DNA of 64,000 nucleotides from Streptomyces mobaraensis (GCF_020099395.1 NZ_CP083590.1:6200001-6264000); one strand, 5' to 3'. Positions 1 to 10,761 are shown, counted from the first letter of the stretch. Notes: a model not told the origin generated them from the letters alone. Numbers and translations: made by a program.

Positions 1-445
1 GGAACGGGTCGATGATGAGGTACGCGGGCACGCCGAAGCGGGCGTACTGCCGCGTCTTGACCACGTAGTCGTTCTTGTCGTTCTTCGACGAGACGATCTC
101 GATCGCGGCCAAGAGATCTTCATGCGAGTACGGGTCTGTCGATCCGTCGTCGGTGATCGCCACGTCCGGGCACCGATCGGGCTCCCCGGGGAAGCCGAAC
201 TCCACATCATTCAGGACGCGTTGCCTGTCGACACCGGACGCGACGATTGCGGTCTGGACGTCGAAGACGGTCCAGCTCCGAACGCTGCTCTGCGGAGTCA
301 TGATGACCCGGTCCCCCACTGCCTCGATCTTGAAGCCCTTGAGCAGCGGCGACACGCGTTCGATGGCGTTCCGCATGGATTCGATCCCCGCGTCGTGCGG
401 GGACTCCATCCGCGCGTTGTGCGGGCGCTCAAGCTGCGCAGTCAT
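1..445 (-). CDS. Uma2-family (DUF820) protein, 3' part missing
   Basis: The gene starts with ATG at 443-445 on the minus strand and runs off the left edge, leaving 148 readable codons. The visible part ends with the Uma2 core: a PDVAITDDG segment, then [20 protein letters not shown], then [15 protein letters not shown]. In this family those Asp/Glu/Lys positions form a PD-(D/E)XK nuclease-like fold. The family is greatly expanded in Streptomyces as stand-alone genes with mostly unknown roles. The N-terminal 25 residues are not conserved-looking. A purine-rich GGGGAGG lies upstream of the start. The gene is divergent from argG with a 159-nt gap. The family call is firm; nuclease activity is only inferred from the fold. 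Confidence 0.85.
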   Translation of the reverse strand, partial: MTAQLERPHNARMESPHDAGIESMRNAIERVSPLLKGFKIEAVGDRVIMTPQSSVRSWTVFDVQTAIVASGVDRQRVLNDVEFGFPGEPDRCPDVAITDDGSTDPYSHEDLLAAIEIVSSKNDKNDYVVKTRQYARFGVPAYLIIDPF

Positions 446-556
446 GGTCTGCCTCCCCTACTCGGGCCTCGCGATACTCGCATCGTAGAACGCCCCGCCG
501 ATACCCGTGCCCGCTTGATTCACCCTTTCGAGCCCTTGACGAAACATACGGCGCAC

Positions 557-588
557 TGCATAGTTATGCCTACCACCGCATGTGATGC
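557..588 (+). promoter_or_regulatory. Putative tandem ARG boxes (ArgR operator) before argG
   Basis: Two imperfectly spaced palindromes lie just upstream of argG: GCATA-GT-TATGC at 558-569 and GCAT-GTG-ATGC at 578-588. Their centres are about 20 bp apart, close to the spacing of the paired ARG boxes bound by the hexameric arginine repressor. The sites overlap the expected promoter/leader region and end 16 nt before the start codon. ArgR itself is not in the window, so regulation by it is inferred. Confidence 0.5.
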
Positions 589-604
589 ACGTAAGGAGAA
601 TCCC

Positions 605-3320
<2,716 letters not shown>

Positions 3321-3337
3321 CCCCTGCGGGGGGTGTG

Positions 3338-3546
3338 CCCCGGTCCCGCCCTTTCGCCGTTTCCTGGGGCTGCGCCCCAGACCCCCTTGTCGCGGCTGCG
3401 CCGCTCGTCCTCAAACGCCGGACGGGCTGAATTCAGCCCGTTGGGGGTCCCCCCTCTGGGGGAGTTTGAGGACAACCGCGCGGAGCGCGGTTTCGGGGGT
3501 GCGGGGGCTTGCCCCCGCAAGAAACGGTGAAGGGGCGGGACCGGGG
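3338..3546. repeat. Foldback intergenic element, copy A
   Basis: A 209-bp element begins CCCCGGTCCCGCCCTTTCGC and ends with the near-complement (GAAACGGTGAAGGGGCGGGACCGGGG), giving about 26-bp terminal inverted repeats. Inside are further palindromes: CTGGGG/CCCCAG; TCCTCAAAC/GTTTGAGGA; the shared core CGCCGGACGGGCTGA; and CGCGCGGAGCGCGG. Related elements occur at 10222, 22660, 36898 and 58948. It lies between argH and tetR and carries no coding capacity. Confidence 0.85.
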
Positions 3547-3580
3547 CACCCTCACCGCGCGCAGCGCGAGACATCACAGC

Positions 3581-3624
3581 CCCGAATGAGACATGAACGT
3601 CTCATTCGGGTTACCCTCGTCTCA
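3581..3624 (+). promoter_or_regulatory. TetR operator and leaderless promoter
   Basis: A perfect 12-bp inverted repeat, CCCGAATGAGAC (3581-3592) and GTCTCATTCGGG (3599-3610), has a 6-nt spacer. A third half-site GTCTCAT (3619-3625) runs into the start codon. A -10 hexamer TACCCT (3612-3617) is 6 nt before the ATG at 3624 and no ribosome site is present, so the transcript is probably leaderless. The left operator arm overlaps the expected -35. This is the layout of an autorepressed TetR regulator. Confidence 0.7.
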
Positions 3625-4172
3625 TGAGGCTCGACCGACAGCACGTACTGAACGCGGCCGCGTCCCTGCTCACCCGCAAGGCGACGGCCTCCATGGACGA
3701 GATCGCGAGAGCGGCGGGGATCAGCCGGGCCACGCTGCACCGGCACTTCGCCGGGCGTGACGCGCTCGTCCGGGCGCTGGAGGACCTGGGGATCGAGCAG
3801 TTCGAGCGGGCGCTCGACGCGGCGCGGCCGGAGGAGGGGGACGCGGCCGAGGCGGTCGCCCGGCTGATCGCCCTGTCCGAGCCGGTCTCCGGCATCCTCG
3901 CGTTCCTCTTCACCGAGAACCAGCTCTACGAGAACGGCGGCAACGAGGGCTGGAAGCGGCTCGACACCCGCGTCCAGCGGCTCTTCACCCGGGGCCAGGA
4001 GGAGGGCGCGATCCGTCTGGACCTCTCGGCCGCCTGGCTCACCGAGGCGCTCTACGGGCTGATCGGCATCGGCGCCTGGGCGGTCCAGGACGGCCGGGTG
4101 GCGGCCAAGGACCGCACCCGGATGGTCTCCGAGCTGCTGCTCGGCGGCGCGCGACGGAGGATGGAACGATGA
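3624..4172 (+). CDS. TetR/AcrR-family transcriptional repressor
   Basis: A 182-residue one-component regulator. Residues about 20-48 form the TetR helix-turn-helix (MDEIARAAGISRATLHRHFA), followed by the start of the ligand-binding domain. The stop overlaps the start of the downstream MFS exporter (ATGA at 4169-4172). The pair is therefore translationally coupled, and the regulator most likely represses itself and the pump, released by a pump substrate. The perfect palindrome immediately upstream is its probable operator. The ligand is unknown. The start is the first possible ATG after the -10 box. Confidence 0.9.
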   Translation: MRLDRQHVLNAAASLLTRKATASMDEIARAAGISRATLHRHFAGRDALVRALEDLGIEQFERALDAARPEEGDAAEAVARLIALSEPVSGILAFLFTENQLYENGGNEGWKRLDTRVQRLFTRGQEEGAIRLDLSAAWLTEALYGLIGIGAWAVQDGRVAAKDRTRMVSELLLGGARRRMER

Positions 4173-5737
4173 GCGGCCAGCGAACGATCACCCAGCCCTC
4201 GAACGCCCCCGGGTCCGGGGAGGCCCCCTACCGGGGCCGCTGGCTGGCCCTCGCCGTCCTCGTCCTGGCCGTGCTGCTGGTCGCCGTCGACGCCACCGTC
4301 CTCGGCCTGGCGACCCCGTTCCTCAGCGAGGACCTGAAGCCCACGGGCACGCAGCTGCTGTGGATCGGCGACATCTACTCCTTCGTCATCGCCGGTCTGC
4401 TGGTCTCCATGGGCAGCCTGGGCGACCGCATCGGACGCAAGAAGCTGCTGCTCAGCGGTGCCGTCGCGTTCGGCGCGGTGTCGGTCCTCAACGCGTACGC
4501 CTCCAGCCCGGAGATGATGATCGCCGCCCGTGCGCTGCTGGGCGTCGCCGGCGCGACCCTGATGCCGTCCACCCTGGCGCTGATCCGCAACCTCTTCCAC
4601 GACCCGCGCGAACGCAGCCTCGCCATCGGCATCTGGGGCGCGATGGCCTCCGCCGGCGCGGCCGTGGGCCCGGTGGTCGGCGGGTTCCTGCTGGAGAACT
4701 ACTGGTGGGGCTCGGTCTTCCTGATCAACCTGCCGGTCATGGCGGTGCTGGTGCTCGTCGGCGTCAAGCTGCTGCCCGAGTCGCGCGACCCGTCGCCCGG
4801 TCCCTGGGACCTGCTGAGCGTCGTCCTGTCGATGGCCGGCATCGTGGGCGTCGTCTACGCGATCAAGGAGGGCGCCACGCACGGGATCAGCGCCGGGATC
4901 GCCGTCGCGGCGGTCGTCGGCGTGGGGGCCCTGGCCTGGTTCGTCCGCCGGCAGCTCCGGCTGCCCGCGCCCCTGCTGGACATGCGCCTCTTCCGCAACC
5001 GGGGCTTCTCGGCCGCCGTCCTGGCCGACCTGCTGACGGTGCTGGGCCTGTCCGGCATGGTCTTCTTCCTGTCGCAGTTCCTCCAGCTGGTGCAGGACCG
5101 CGACCCGCTGGAGGCCGGCCTGGCCGAACTCCCGGCCGCCGTCGGCGCGGTGACGGCCGGCCTGCTCGCCGGGCAGGCGGCCCGCCGCTGGTCGGTACGG
5201 TCGGTGGTGGGCGGCGGCCTGGCGGCGATCGGCGTCGCCCTCGCCGTCATCGCCACCCTGCGGACCGACACCTCCTACCCGCTGCTCGGGGCGGTCCTGC
5301 TGGTCGTCGGCGTCGGCGCGGGCTTCTCGTTCACCGTCACCGCCGACGTCATCCTCTCCAGCGTTCCCAGGGAGCAGGCCGGCGCCGCCTCGGCCGTCTC
5401 CGAGACGGCGTACGAACTGGGCGCGGCGCTCGGCATCGCGCTGCTGGGCTCGATCGTCACCGGCGTCTACCGGGACTTCACCGTCCCGGCCGGGGTGCCG
5501 TCGGCTGCCGCGGCGGACGCGCACGAGTCGCTGGGCGGGGCGGTCAAGGCGGCGATGACGCTGCCGGCCGACGCCGGGTCCGCTCTGCTGAGCTCCGCGC
5601 AGCACGCGTTCGTCGACGGGCTGCGGCTGGCGTCCGCGGTCGGCGCGGTGGTGCTGCTGGGGACGGCGGTGGCGGCGTGGTTCCTGCTGCGCGGACAGCG
5701 CCTGGAGGACAGCGCGGACGGGGACGTCGAGCACTGA
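4169..5737 (+). CDS. MFS drug-efflux transporter, DHA2 (14-TMS, EmrB/QacA) family
   Basis: A 522-residue integral membrane protein with about 14 hydrophobic segments. The major-facilitator motif A is seen as GDRIGRKK after the second segment. A motif C-like stretch (GVAGATLMPSTLALIRN, then GAMASAGAAVGPVVGGFLL) marks it as a drug:proton antiporter of the DHA2 subfamily. Its start codon overlaps the tetR stop, so the regulator and pump form one operon. The substrate cannot be told from sequence. A strong terminator follows 40 nt after the stop. Confidence 0.93.
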   Translation: MSGQRTITQPSNAPGSGEAPYRGRWLALAVLVLAVLLVAVDATVLGLATPFLSEDLKPTGTQLLWIGDIYSFVIAGLLVSMGSLGDRIGRKKLLLSGAVAFGAVSVLNAYASSPEMMIAARALLGVAGATLMPSTLALIRNLFHDPRERSLAIGIWGAMASAGAAVGPVVGGFLLENYWWGSVFLINLPVMAVLVLVGVKLLPESRDPSPGPWDLLSVVLSMAGIVGVVYAIKEGATHGISAGIAVAAVVGVGALAWFVRRQLRLPAPLLDMRLFRNRGFSAAVLADLLTVLGLSGMVFFLSQFLQLVQDRDPLEAGLAELPAAVGAVTAGLLAGQAARRWSVRSVVGGGLAAIGVALAVIATLRTDTSYPLLGAVLLVVGVGAGFSFTVTADVILSSVPREQAGAASAVSETAYELGAALGIALLGSIVTGVYRDFTVPAGVPSAAAADAHESLGGAVKAAMTLPADAGSALLSSAQHAFVDGLRLASAVGAVVLLGTAVAAWFLLRGQRLEDSADGDVEH

Positions 5738-5777
5738 CACCGCTTGTGAGCGGAAGAGGGCTCGGATGAGCTAACCG

Positions 5778-5817
5778 CACACGGGCCGGGGCGGCAAGCC
5801 CCGGCCCGTGTGACTTT
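5778..5817 (+). terminator. Rho-independent terminator after the efflux operon
   Basis: A perfect 15-bp stem (CACACGGGCCGGGGC at 5778-5792 with its complement at 5798-5812), a 5-nt GGCAA loop and a following ACTTTTTC tract. It is one of the clearest classical terminators in the window. Confidence 0.9.
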
Positions 5818-5955
5818 TTCCGGCGGTTCCGTCCCTTGACGGTTTCCTTACCCGCAGGAACGATCTGCGACTACCGGTCGGTATTGCCGAACGCGGTTCG
5901 GCGAGAAGTATCCGGCGCCCTCAGTCGACGTCGTCCTTGTGCGGAAGGAACCCCC

Positions 5956-6792
5956 ATGCGTCTGCGCACCAAAGTGAGAGCCCTGCTCGCCGCGGCGGCC
6001 ACCGCGACCCTGACCCTCACCGGAATGTCCGCCACGGCGGCCCCCGCCGCGGCGTCGGTGCTCGACATCCCGCCCAAGGGCGCCAACGACTGGTCCTGCA
6101 AGCCGGATTCGGCCCACCCGGAGCCCGTCGTCCTGGTCAACGGCACGTTCAAGCTCATGGCGGAGAACTGGGCCAAGCTCTCCCCGAAGCTGAAGGAGAA
6201 CGGCTACTGCGTCTTCGCCTTCAACTACGGGCACATGGAGACCGACCCCATCCCGCAGGCGGCGGCCGAACTCCGCGACTTCGTCGAGGCCGTCCGCGGC
6301 GCGACCGGCGCGGCCAAGGTCGACATCGTCGGCCACAGCCAGGGCGGCATGATGCCGCGCTACTACGTGAAGTTCCTCGGCGGCGCCGACAAGGTGGACG
6401 ACCTCATCGGCATCGTCCCCTCCAACCACGGCACCAAGAACCCGCTGGCCATCCCCGCCGGGTACACCTTCTGCCCGTCCTGCCTGGACCAGCGCGTCGG
6501 ATCCGACCTGCTGAAGAAGCTCAACGACGGCGAGGAGACGCCCGCCGGGCCCGACTACACCGTCATCACCACCCGGCACGACGAGGTCGTCATCCCCTAC
6601 ACCAGCGCCCTGCTGACCGGCCCCGCCGAGCGGCTGACCAACGTCGTCCTCCAGGACATGTGCCCGCTCGACCCGTTCATGCACGACCAGGCGACCAAGG
6701 ACCCGGTCGTCCACCAGTGGGTGCTCAACGCCCTGGCACGGAAAGGCCCCGCCGACCCGGGCTTCAAGCCGCGGTGCCTCGGCGGGGCCTGA
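5956..6792 (+). CDS. Secreted esterase/lipase (alpha/beta hydrolase, lipase class 2-like)
   Basis: A 278-residue protein with a Sec-type signal peptide: MRLRTKVRALLAAAA, a hydrophobic stretch, then likely Ala-X-Ala processing around residues 28-34. The nucleophile elbow is GHSQGG with Ser128. PVVLVNGTF (residues 57-65) resembles the oxyanion-loop region of lipase class 2. Candidate acid and histidine residues lie in the C-terminal third (HDEVVIP and DPFMHDQ). Cysteines at both ends suggest disulfides. ATG 5956 is preceded by GGAAGGA (5942-5948). It probably hydrolyses extracellular acylglycerols or esters; the substrate is unknown. It is convergent with the acyltransferase gene. Confidence 0.85.
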   Translation: MRLRTKVRALLAAAATATLTLTGMSATAAPAAASVLDIPPKGANDWSCKPDSAHPEPVVLVNGTFKLMAENWAKLSPKLKENGYCVFAFNYGHMETDPIPQAAAELRDFVEAVRGATGAAKVDIVGHSQGGMMPRYYVKFLGGADKVDDLIGIVPSNHGTKNPLAIPAGYTFCPSCLDQRVGSDLLKKLNDGEETPAGPDYTVITTRHDEVVIPYTSALLTGPAERLTNVVLQDMCPLDPFMHDQATKDPVVHQWVLNALARKGPADPGFKPRCLGGA

Positions 6793-6822
6793 CGGCCACC
6801 GGCCGCCCGGAGGGCGCCCGGC

Positions 6823-7500
6823 TCAGGCCGCCTTCGCCGCCCGGGCCTTGGTGGCGTACATGTCCACGTACTCCTGGCCGGACAGCCGCATGACGTGGCT
6901 CATCACCTCGTCGGTGACGGCCCGCAGGACGTAGCGGTCGCGGTCCATGCCCTCGTAGCGCTCGAAGTCCAGCGGCTCACCGAAGCGGACGGTCACCGGG
7001 CTGATGTGCGGGCGGCCCTTGCCGCCCGGCTGCACCTTGTCGGTGCCGATCATCGCGAACGGCACCACGGGCGCGCCGGTCATCAGCGCGAGGCGGGCGA
7101 CGCCCGTCCGGCCGCGGTACAGGCGGCCGTCGGGGGAGCGGGTGCCCTCCGGGTAGATCGCGAAGATCTTGCCCTCCTCCAGCACCCGACGGCCCGTCAT
7201 CAGCGCGGCGACCCCGCCGTGACCGCCGTCGCGGTCCACCGGGATCATGCCGGAGGCGCCGAAGAACCAGGCCATCAGCCGGCCCTTGAGCCCCTTGCCC
7301 GTCACGTACTCGTCCTTGCCGATGAAGAACACCTGCCGCTTGACCACCAGCGCCAGGAACAGCGAGTCGATGAACGTGACGTGGTTCCCCGCGAGAATGA
7401 CCGGCCCGGAAGCGGGGATGCGCTCCATGCCCTCGACCTTGGGGCGGTACAGGACGCGCATGAGAAGTCCGAGGAACGCCTTGAGCAGGATGCGGGACAC
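6823..7500 (-). CDS. PlsC-like 1-acylglycerol-3-phosphate acyltransferase
   Basis: A 225-residue membrane-associated acyltransferase of phospholipid synthesis, probably converting lysophosphatidate to phosphatidate. The HX4D catalytic motif is NHVTFID (His40, Asp45). The phosphate-binding EGTRS motif is at residues 118-122. A hydrophobic N-terminal helix precedes the motif. GTG 7500 has GGAGGA 4 nt upstream on the minus strand. Streptomyces carry several paralogues, so the exact lysophospholipid substrate is uncertain. It is divergent from the phosphodiesterase gene, with about 257 nt between them. Confidence 0.9.
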   Translation of the reverse strand: MSRILLKAFLGLLMRVLYRPKVEGMERIPASGPVILAGNHVTFIDSLFLALVVKRQVFFIGKDEYVTGKGLKGRLMAWFFGASGMIPVDRDGGHGGVAALMTGRRVLEEGKIFAIYPEGTRSPDGRLYRGRTGVARLALMTGAPVVPFAMIGTDKVQPGGKGRPHISPVTVRFGEPLDFERYEGMDRDRYVLRAVTDEVMSHVMRLSGQEYVDMYATKARAAKAA

Positions 7501-7757
7501 GGATCCTCCGGTCTTGTCTTGGTCTTGTTCGGTTTGGTCGGTCGGTCGACGGCCGGGCGGCCTGGTGGCAGGTGAGGACGATACTCGCGGGTACGGCCTT
7601 TCCGCACACCGGGTTAACCGACTCGATACGCAGTGTTGACGTGAGTTTTCACTCCGTTTCGACCATGGCCTTCTGTACGCAAGACGGACGCACCTACGAT
7701 CTGCGCGTCCGAAAGGGAGCCGGAACCACCGGCTCCGGAACGAAGGAGCGAATGTAC

Positions 7758-8963
7758 ATGCAGCAGGAGCAGCGGCCGGGCCGGCGTTCGGTGCTGGGGG
7801 CCGCGGCGGCCCTCGGCGCGGGTGCGGTCACCCTCGGCGGCGGCGCGGGCATGGCGGCGGCGGCCCCCTCGGCGGCTTCGGCGACGGCGGCCGGTGACCG
7901 GCGGCCGGGCCACGGCCACGGCGGCGGTGGCCTGCGGGACCTGCCGGTGCCCACGGTCGTCGGACACCGCGGCGGCAGCGGATACCGGCCCGAGCACACC
8001 CTCGGCTCCTACCGGTTCGCCCTGGAGAACGGCGCGGACGTCATCGAGCAGGACGTCGTCCCCACCAAGGACGGCCATCTCGTCTGTCGCCACGAGAACG
8101 ACATCACGGGCACCACCGACGTCTCCTCCCGTCCGGAGTTCGCCTCCCGCAAGACCACCAAGACGGTCGACGGTGAGTCCCACACCGGCTGGTTCACCGA
8201 GGACTTCACCCTCGCCGAGCTCAAGACCCTGCGTGCGAAGGAACGCCTGCCCCAGGTCCGGCAGCACAACACCCTCTACGACGGCCACTGGACCGTGCCC
8301 ACCTTCGAGGAGGTCCTCAAGTGGGCCGACGAGGAGGGGCGCAAGCGCGGCCGGCGGATCTGGCTGCACGTCGAGACCAAGCACCCCACCTACTTCCGCA
8401 AGCTGGGCCTGGGCCTGGAGGAGCGGCTCGCGAAGCTGCTGCGCCGGTACGGCCGCGCGGGCCGGAACTCGTATACCTTCCTCCAGTCCTTCGAGCCGAG
8501 CAGCCTCCAGCGGCTGGGCCGGCTCGGCCTCGACTGCCCGAAGATCCTGCTCCTGGACGACCTGCCCACCCGCCCCTGGGACTTCGTCGAGGCCAAGGAC
8601 CCGCGCACGGTCGCGGACCTCATCACCCCCAAGGGCCTGAAGTGGGTCTCCGGCTTCGCCCAGGGCATCGGCCCGTGGCTCAACCTGATCATCCCCCGGG
8701 ACAAGAACGACCGGCTCACCAAGCCCACCACGCTCGTCCGTGACGCGCACGCGGCCGGCCTCGTCCTGCACCCCTACACCATGCGCAACGAAAACAGCTT
8801 CCTGCCCGCCGACTTCCGGCGCGGCACCGACCCCAACGCGTACGGCGACGCCATCGGCGCCTTCAAGACCTACTACGCGACGGGGATCGACGGCATCTTC
8901 TCGGACAACTGCGACACGGCGGTGCTGGCGCGGGAGGAGTTCCTGAAGGGGCGCAAGGGCTGA
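7758..8963 (+). CDS. Tat-exported glycerophosphodiester phosphodiesterase
   Basis: A 401-residue secreted enzyme that hydrolyses glycerophosphodiesters to glycerol-3-phosphate and an alcohol. A twin-arginine signal (GRRSVLG at residues 8-14 followed by a hydrophobic Ala/Gly run) targets it to the Tat system. GDPD motifs are GHRGGSGYRPEHT (His70, Arg71, Glu79), IEQDV (Glu97, Asp99) and CRHEND (His112). Two ATGs are possible. AAGGAG at 7743-7748 is 9 nt from 7758 but only 3 nt from 7752, so 7758 is preferred. It may act with the neighbouring secreted lipase and acyltransferase in lipid turnover, but they are not one operon. Confidence 0.92.
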   Translation: MQQEQRPGRRSVLGAAAALGAGAVTLGGGAGMAAAAPSAASATAAGDRRPGHGHGGGGLRDLPVPTVVGHRGGSGYRPEHTLGSYRFALENGADVIEQDVVPTKDGHLVCRHENDITGTTDVSSRPEFASRKTTKTVDGESHTGWFTEDFTLAELKTLRAKERLPQVRQHNTLYDGHWTVPTFEEVLKWADEEGRKRGRRIWLHVETKHPTYFRKLGLGLEERLAKLLRRYGRAGRNSYTFLQSFEPSSLQRLGRLGLDCPKILLLDDLPTRPWDFVEAKDPRTVADLITPKGLKWVSGFAQGIGPWLNLIIPRDKNDRLTKPTTLVRDAHAAGLVLHPYTMRNENSFLPADFRRGTDPNAYGDAIGAFKTYYATGIDGIFSDNCDTAVLAREEFLKGRKG

Positions 8964-9030
8964 AGCCTCCGTTACCCCGGGAATCCCGACGGATTCCACA
9001 CGGACGAGTGACGCCCGTGAGGGTCGGCAA

Positions 9031-9060
9031 CCGGCGGGACGCGGGCCCACGTCCCGCCGG
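9031..9060 (+). promoter_or_regulatory. Strong hairpin abutting the start codon of the sigma-like gene
   Basis: A perfect 11-bp stem, CCGGCGGGACG (9031-9041) and CGTCCCGCCGG (9050-9060), with an 8-nt loop ends 2 nt before the ATG at 9063 and replaces any recognisable ribosome-binding site. It may be the terminator of the preceding gene or a translation-blocking structure. Confidence 0.5.
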
Positions 9061-9062
9061 GC

Positions 9063-9623
9063 ATGACACCGAACGACCTCGTCACCTCGCTCCGGCCGCT
9101 GCTGGCCGCCGAATGCGCCGCCGAGGCGCCGGCGGCTGGCATCGACGCGGCCGACCTCGAACAGGCCGTCTGGGTCCGACTGCTGAGCGACCGGAGCGAC
9201 GGCGTCCCCGGCGGACGGCGCGGACGCCGTCGCCCCGAGCCGCCCGCCCTCCGGTTACGCGCCGCCGTCCGCGCCGAGGCCCGCGCCGCGAGCCGCCTCG
9301 CCCGCCGCGAAGTCCCGTACGACCCGATCGCCGCCGAACCGGCCGACCACGCCGGCGCCCTCGAATCCGGTGTCGAACGAGCGGTCCTGGCCGCCGAATC
9401 CCGCCGCGAACTCCGCGCCGCGGTCCGCCGCCTCCCCGGCCGCTGCCCCGGCCTGATGCGCGCCCTCCTCTCCCCCGGAGACCCGACCTACCGAGAAATC
9501 GCAGGAGAGTTGGGTATCTCACAAGGATCTTTGGGGCCGATCCGTTCCCGTTGCCTGGGATGCCTGCGCAGAATGCTGACGGCGGCGATTGCGGCTCCTG
9601 GACCTTGGGGAAGGGAGCGGTAG
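9063..9623 (+). CDS. Sigma-70 region-4-like protein
   Basis: A 186-residue protein. The C-terminal third holds a sigma region 4.2-type helix-turn-helix (TYREIAGELGISQGSLGPIR, then SRCLGCLRRML), the pattern of group-4-like sigma factors. The N-terminal half is Ala/Arg-rich with a weak region-2-like segment (DLEQAVWVRLLSD) but no convincing complete region 2. It may be a divergent ECF-like sigma factor or a sigma-derived regulator. No ribosome site is seen; a strong hairpin precedes the ATG. No anti-sigma gene is adjacent. The HTH is firm, sigma function less so. Confidence 0.75.
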   Translation: MTPNDLVTSLRPLLAAECAAEAPAAGIDAADLEQAVWVRLLSDRSDGVPGGRRGRRRPEPPALRLRAAVRAEARAASRLARREVPYDPIAAEPADHAGALESGVERAVLAAESRRELRAAVRRLPGRCPGLMRALLSPGDPTYREIAGELGISQGSLGPIRSRCLGCLRRMLTAAIAAPGPWGRER

Positions 9624-9708
9624 ACAACAGGCGCCACGGAGGCGACGTGTACCGCGGCGGCTCCTGTCAGACGGAACGTACGGGACTGACCAGGGGAGGC
9701 ATGCGCAC

Positions 9709-10215
9709 ATGGGTATGAGCGTGACCATCGCGGCGGCGACCGAGGACGACGCCGAACGGATCCTGAAGCTCCAGTACCTCTGCTACCAGGGGGAGGCCGA
9801 GCTGTACGGGGACTACTCCCTCGACCCTCTGACGCAGACCCTCGACGAGCTGCGGGCCGAACTGGCCGCCGGGTGCGTGCTGGTGGCCCGGCTCGGAGAG
9901 GAGGTCGTCGGCTCGGTACGGGCCGCGGTCGACGCCGCGTCCGGCACGGCTGTGCTCAGCGGCCTCATCGTCCACCCCCGGCTGCGGCGGCACGGCCTCG
10001 GAGGCCGGTTGCTCGCCGCGATCGAAGAACGCCTCGCCGCGGACGGCTCTGTACGGCGCTTCCGCCTCGCCGTCGGGCGCCGGAGCGAGTTGACGCTGCG
10101 GCTGTGCAGGAAGCGGGGGTATGAGGCGGTGGGGACGGAAGTGGTCAGTAAGGCGCTGACGGTGGTGACGCTCGAGAAGTCGGCTGAGGTGGGGGAGCTG
10201 GCCGCGGCTGGGTGA
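9709..10215 (+). CDS. GNAT-family N-acetyltransferase
   Basis: A 168-residue acetyl-CoA-dependent acyltransferase fold. The acetyl-CoA pyrophosphate loop is LRRHGLGGRLLAAIEERL (R/Q-x-x-G-x-G/A motif), preceded by the beta4 strand LSGLIVHP. A downstream LRLCRKRGYEAVG segment is the usual C-terminal motif. ATG 9709 is chosen because GGGGAGG (9693-9699) is 9 nt upstream; a second in-frame ATG lies two codons later. The substrate is unknown. A short foldback element (copy B) follows 6 nt after the stop and separates it from convergent membrane-protein genes. Confidence 0.88.
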   Translation: MGMSVTIAAATEDDAERILKLQYLCYQGEAELYGDYSLDPLTQTLDELRAELAAGCVLVARLGEEVVGSVRAAVDAASGTAVLSGLIVHPRLRRHGLGGRLLAAIEERLAADGSVRRFRLAVGRRSELTLRLCRKRGYEAVGTEVVSKALTVVTLEKSAEVGELAAAG

Positions 10216-10221
10216 GGGTCG

Positions 10222-10328
10222 CCCCGGTCCCTCCCCCAGAGGGGGCACCCCCATTCGCCGTTTCCTGGGGCGCTTCGGGGGTGCGGGGACCGGCCCCCGC
10301 GAGAAACGGAGAAAGGGCGGGACCGGGG
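10222..10328. repeat. Foldback intergenic element, copy B (internally deleted)
   Basis: A 107-bp shortened member of the family. It keeps the CCCCGGTCCC left end and GAAACGGAGAAAGGGCGGGA-type right end plus the GGGGGTGCGGGG / CCCCCGC inner arms, but lacks the CGCCGGACGGGCTGA core. It lies between two convergent genes, where it may also serve as a bidirectional terminator. Confidence 0.75.
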
Positions 10329-10333
10329 CAACC

Positions 10334-10759
10334 TCACCGCGCAGCGGAAACCGGCGCCCGCCGCAACCACACCATCGCCGTCACCGGCAGGATCACCGGA
10401 ATGAACAGGTACCCCATCCCGTAGTCCGACCACACGGTCGCGTCGGGGAACGCCCCAGGATCCGCGAGGGTCCACGTCCCCACCGTGAGTACCCCGAGCA
10501 ACTCCAGCGCGCAGCACACCAACGCCACCCGCCGAGCCCCCTCCCCACCCCGCACCAGCGAGTACGTGATGAACGCGTACACCACGGCGGCGACAGCCGA
10601 CAGCACGTACGCCAACGGCGCGTCCCCGAAGTGCAGAGCCATCTGCACGATGGACCGCGACGCCGCCGCCACGGTGAACACCCCGTACAGCCAGACCAGC
10701 AGTCGGCCCGGGCCCTTGCCCAGGCCGCCGCCCTCGGCGGTGGTGGCGGGTTCGGTCAC
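10334..10759 (-). CDS. Small integral membrane protein
   Basis: A 141-residue protein with four predicted transmembrane segments: around LVWLYGVFTVAAA, YVLSAVAAVVYAFITYSLV, VALVCCALELLGVLTVGTW and FIPVILPVTAMVWL. No catalytic motif is recognised. The start is GTG 10759, two nt after the stop of the upstream gene at 10762, so the two are co-transcribed and probably translationally coupled. The frame is open much further upstream, but that part is the out-of-frame shadow of the neighbour. Function unknown. Confidence 0.8.
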   Translation of the reverse strand: MTEPATTAEGGGLGKGPGRLLVWLYGVFTVAAASRSIVQMALHFGDAPLAYVLSAVAAVVYAFITYSLVRGGEGARRVALVCCALELLGVLTVGTWTLADPGAFPDATVWSDYGMGYLFIPVILPVTAMVWLRRAPVSAAR

Positions 10760-10761
10760 GG

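Noticed and set aside
122..604. N-terminal extension of ArgG to position 122
   Set aside because: It is antisense to the Uma2 gene, non-conserved, and would displace the P-loop from its normal N-terminal position; the ribosome site supports GTG 605.
7501..7757. PHO boxes before the glycerophosphodiesterase
   Set aside because: No adjacent 11-bp direct repeats of the PhoP type are present; GGTTAACC alone is insufficient.
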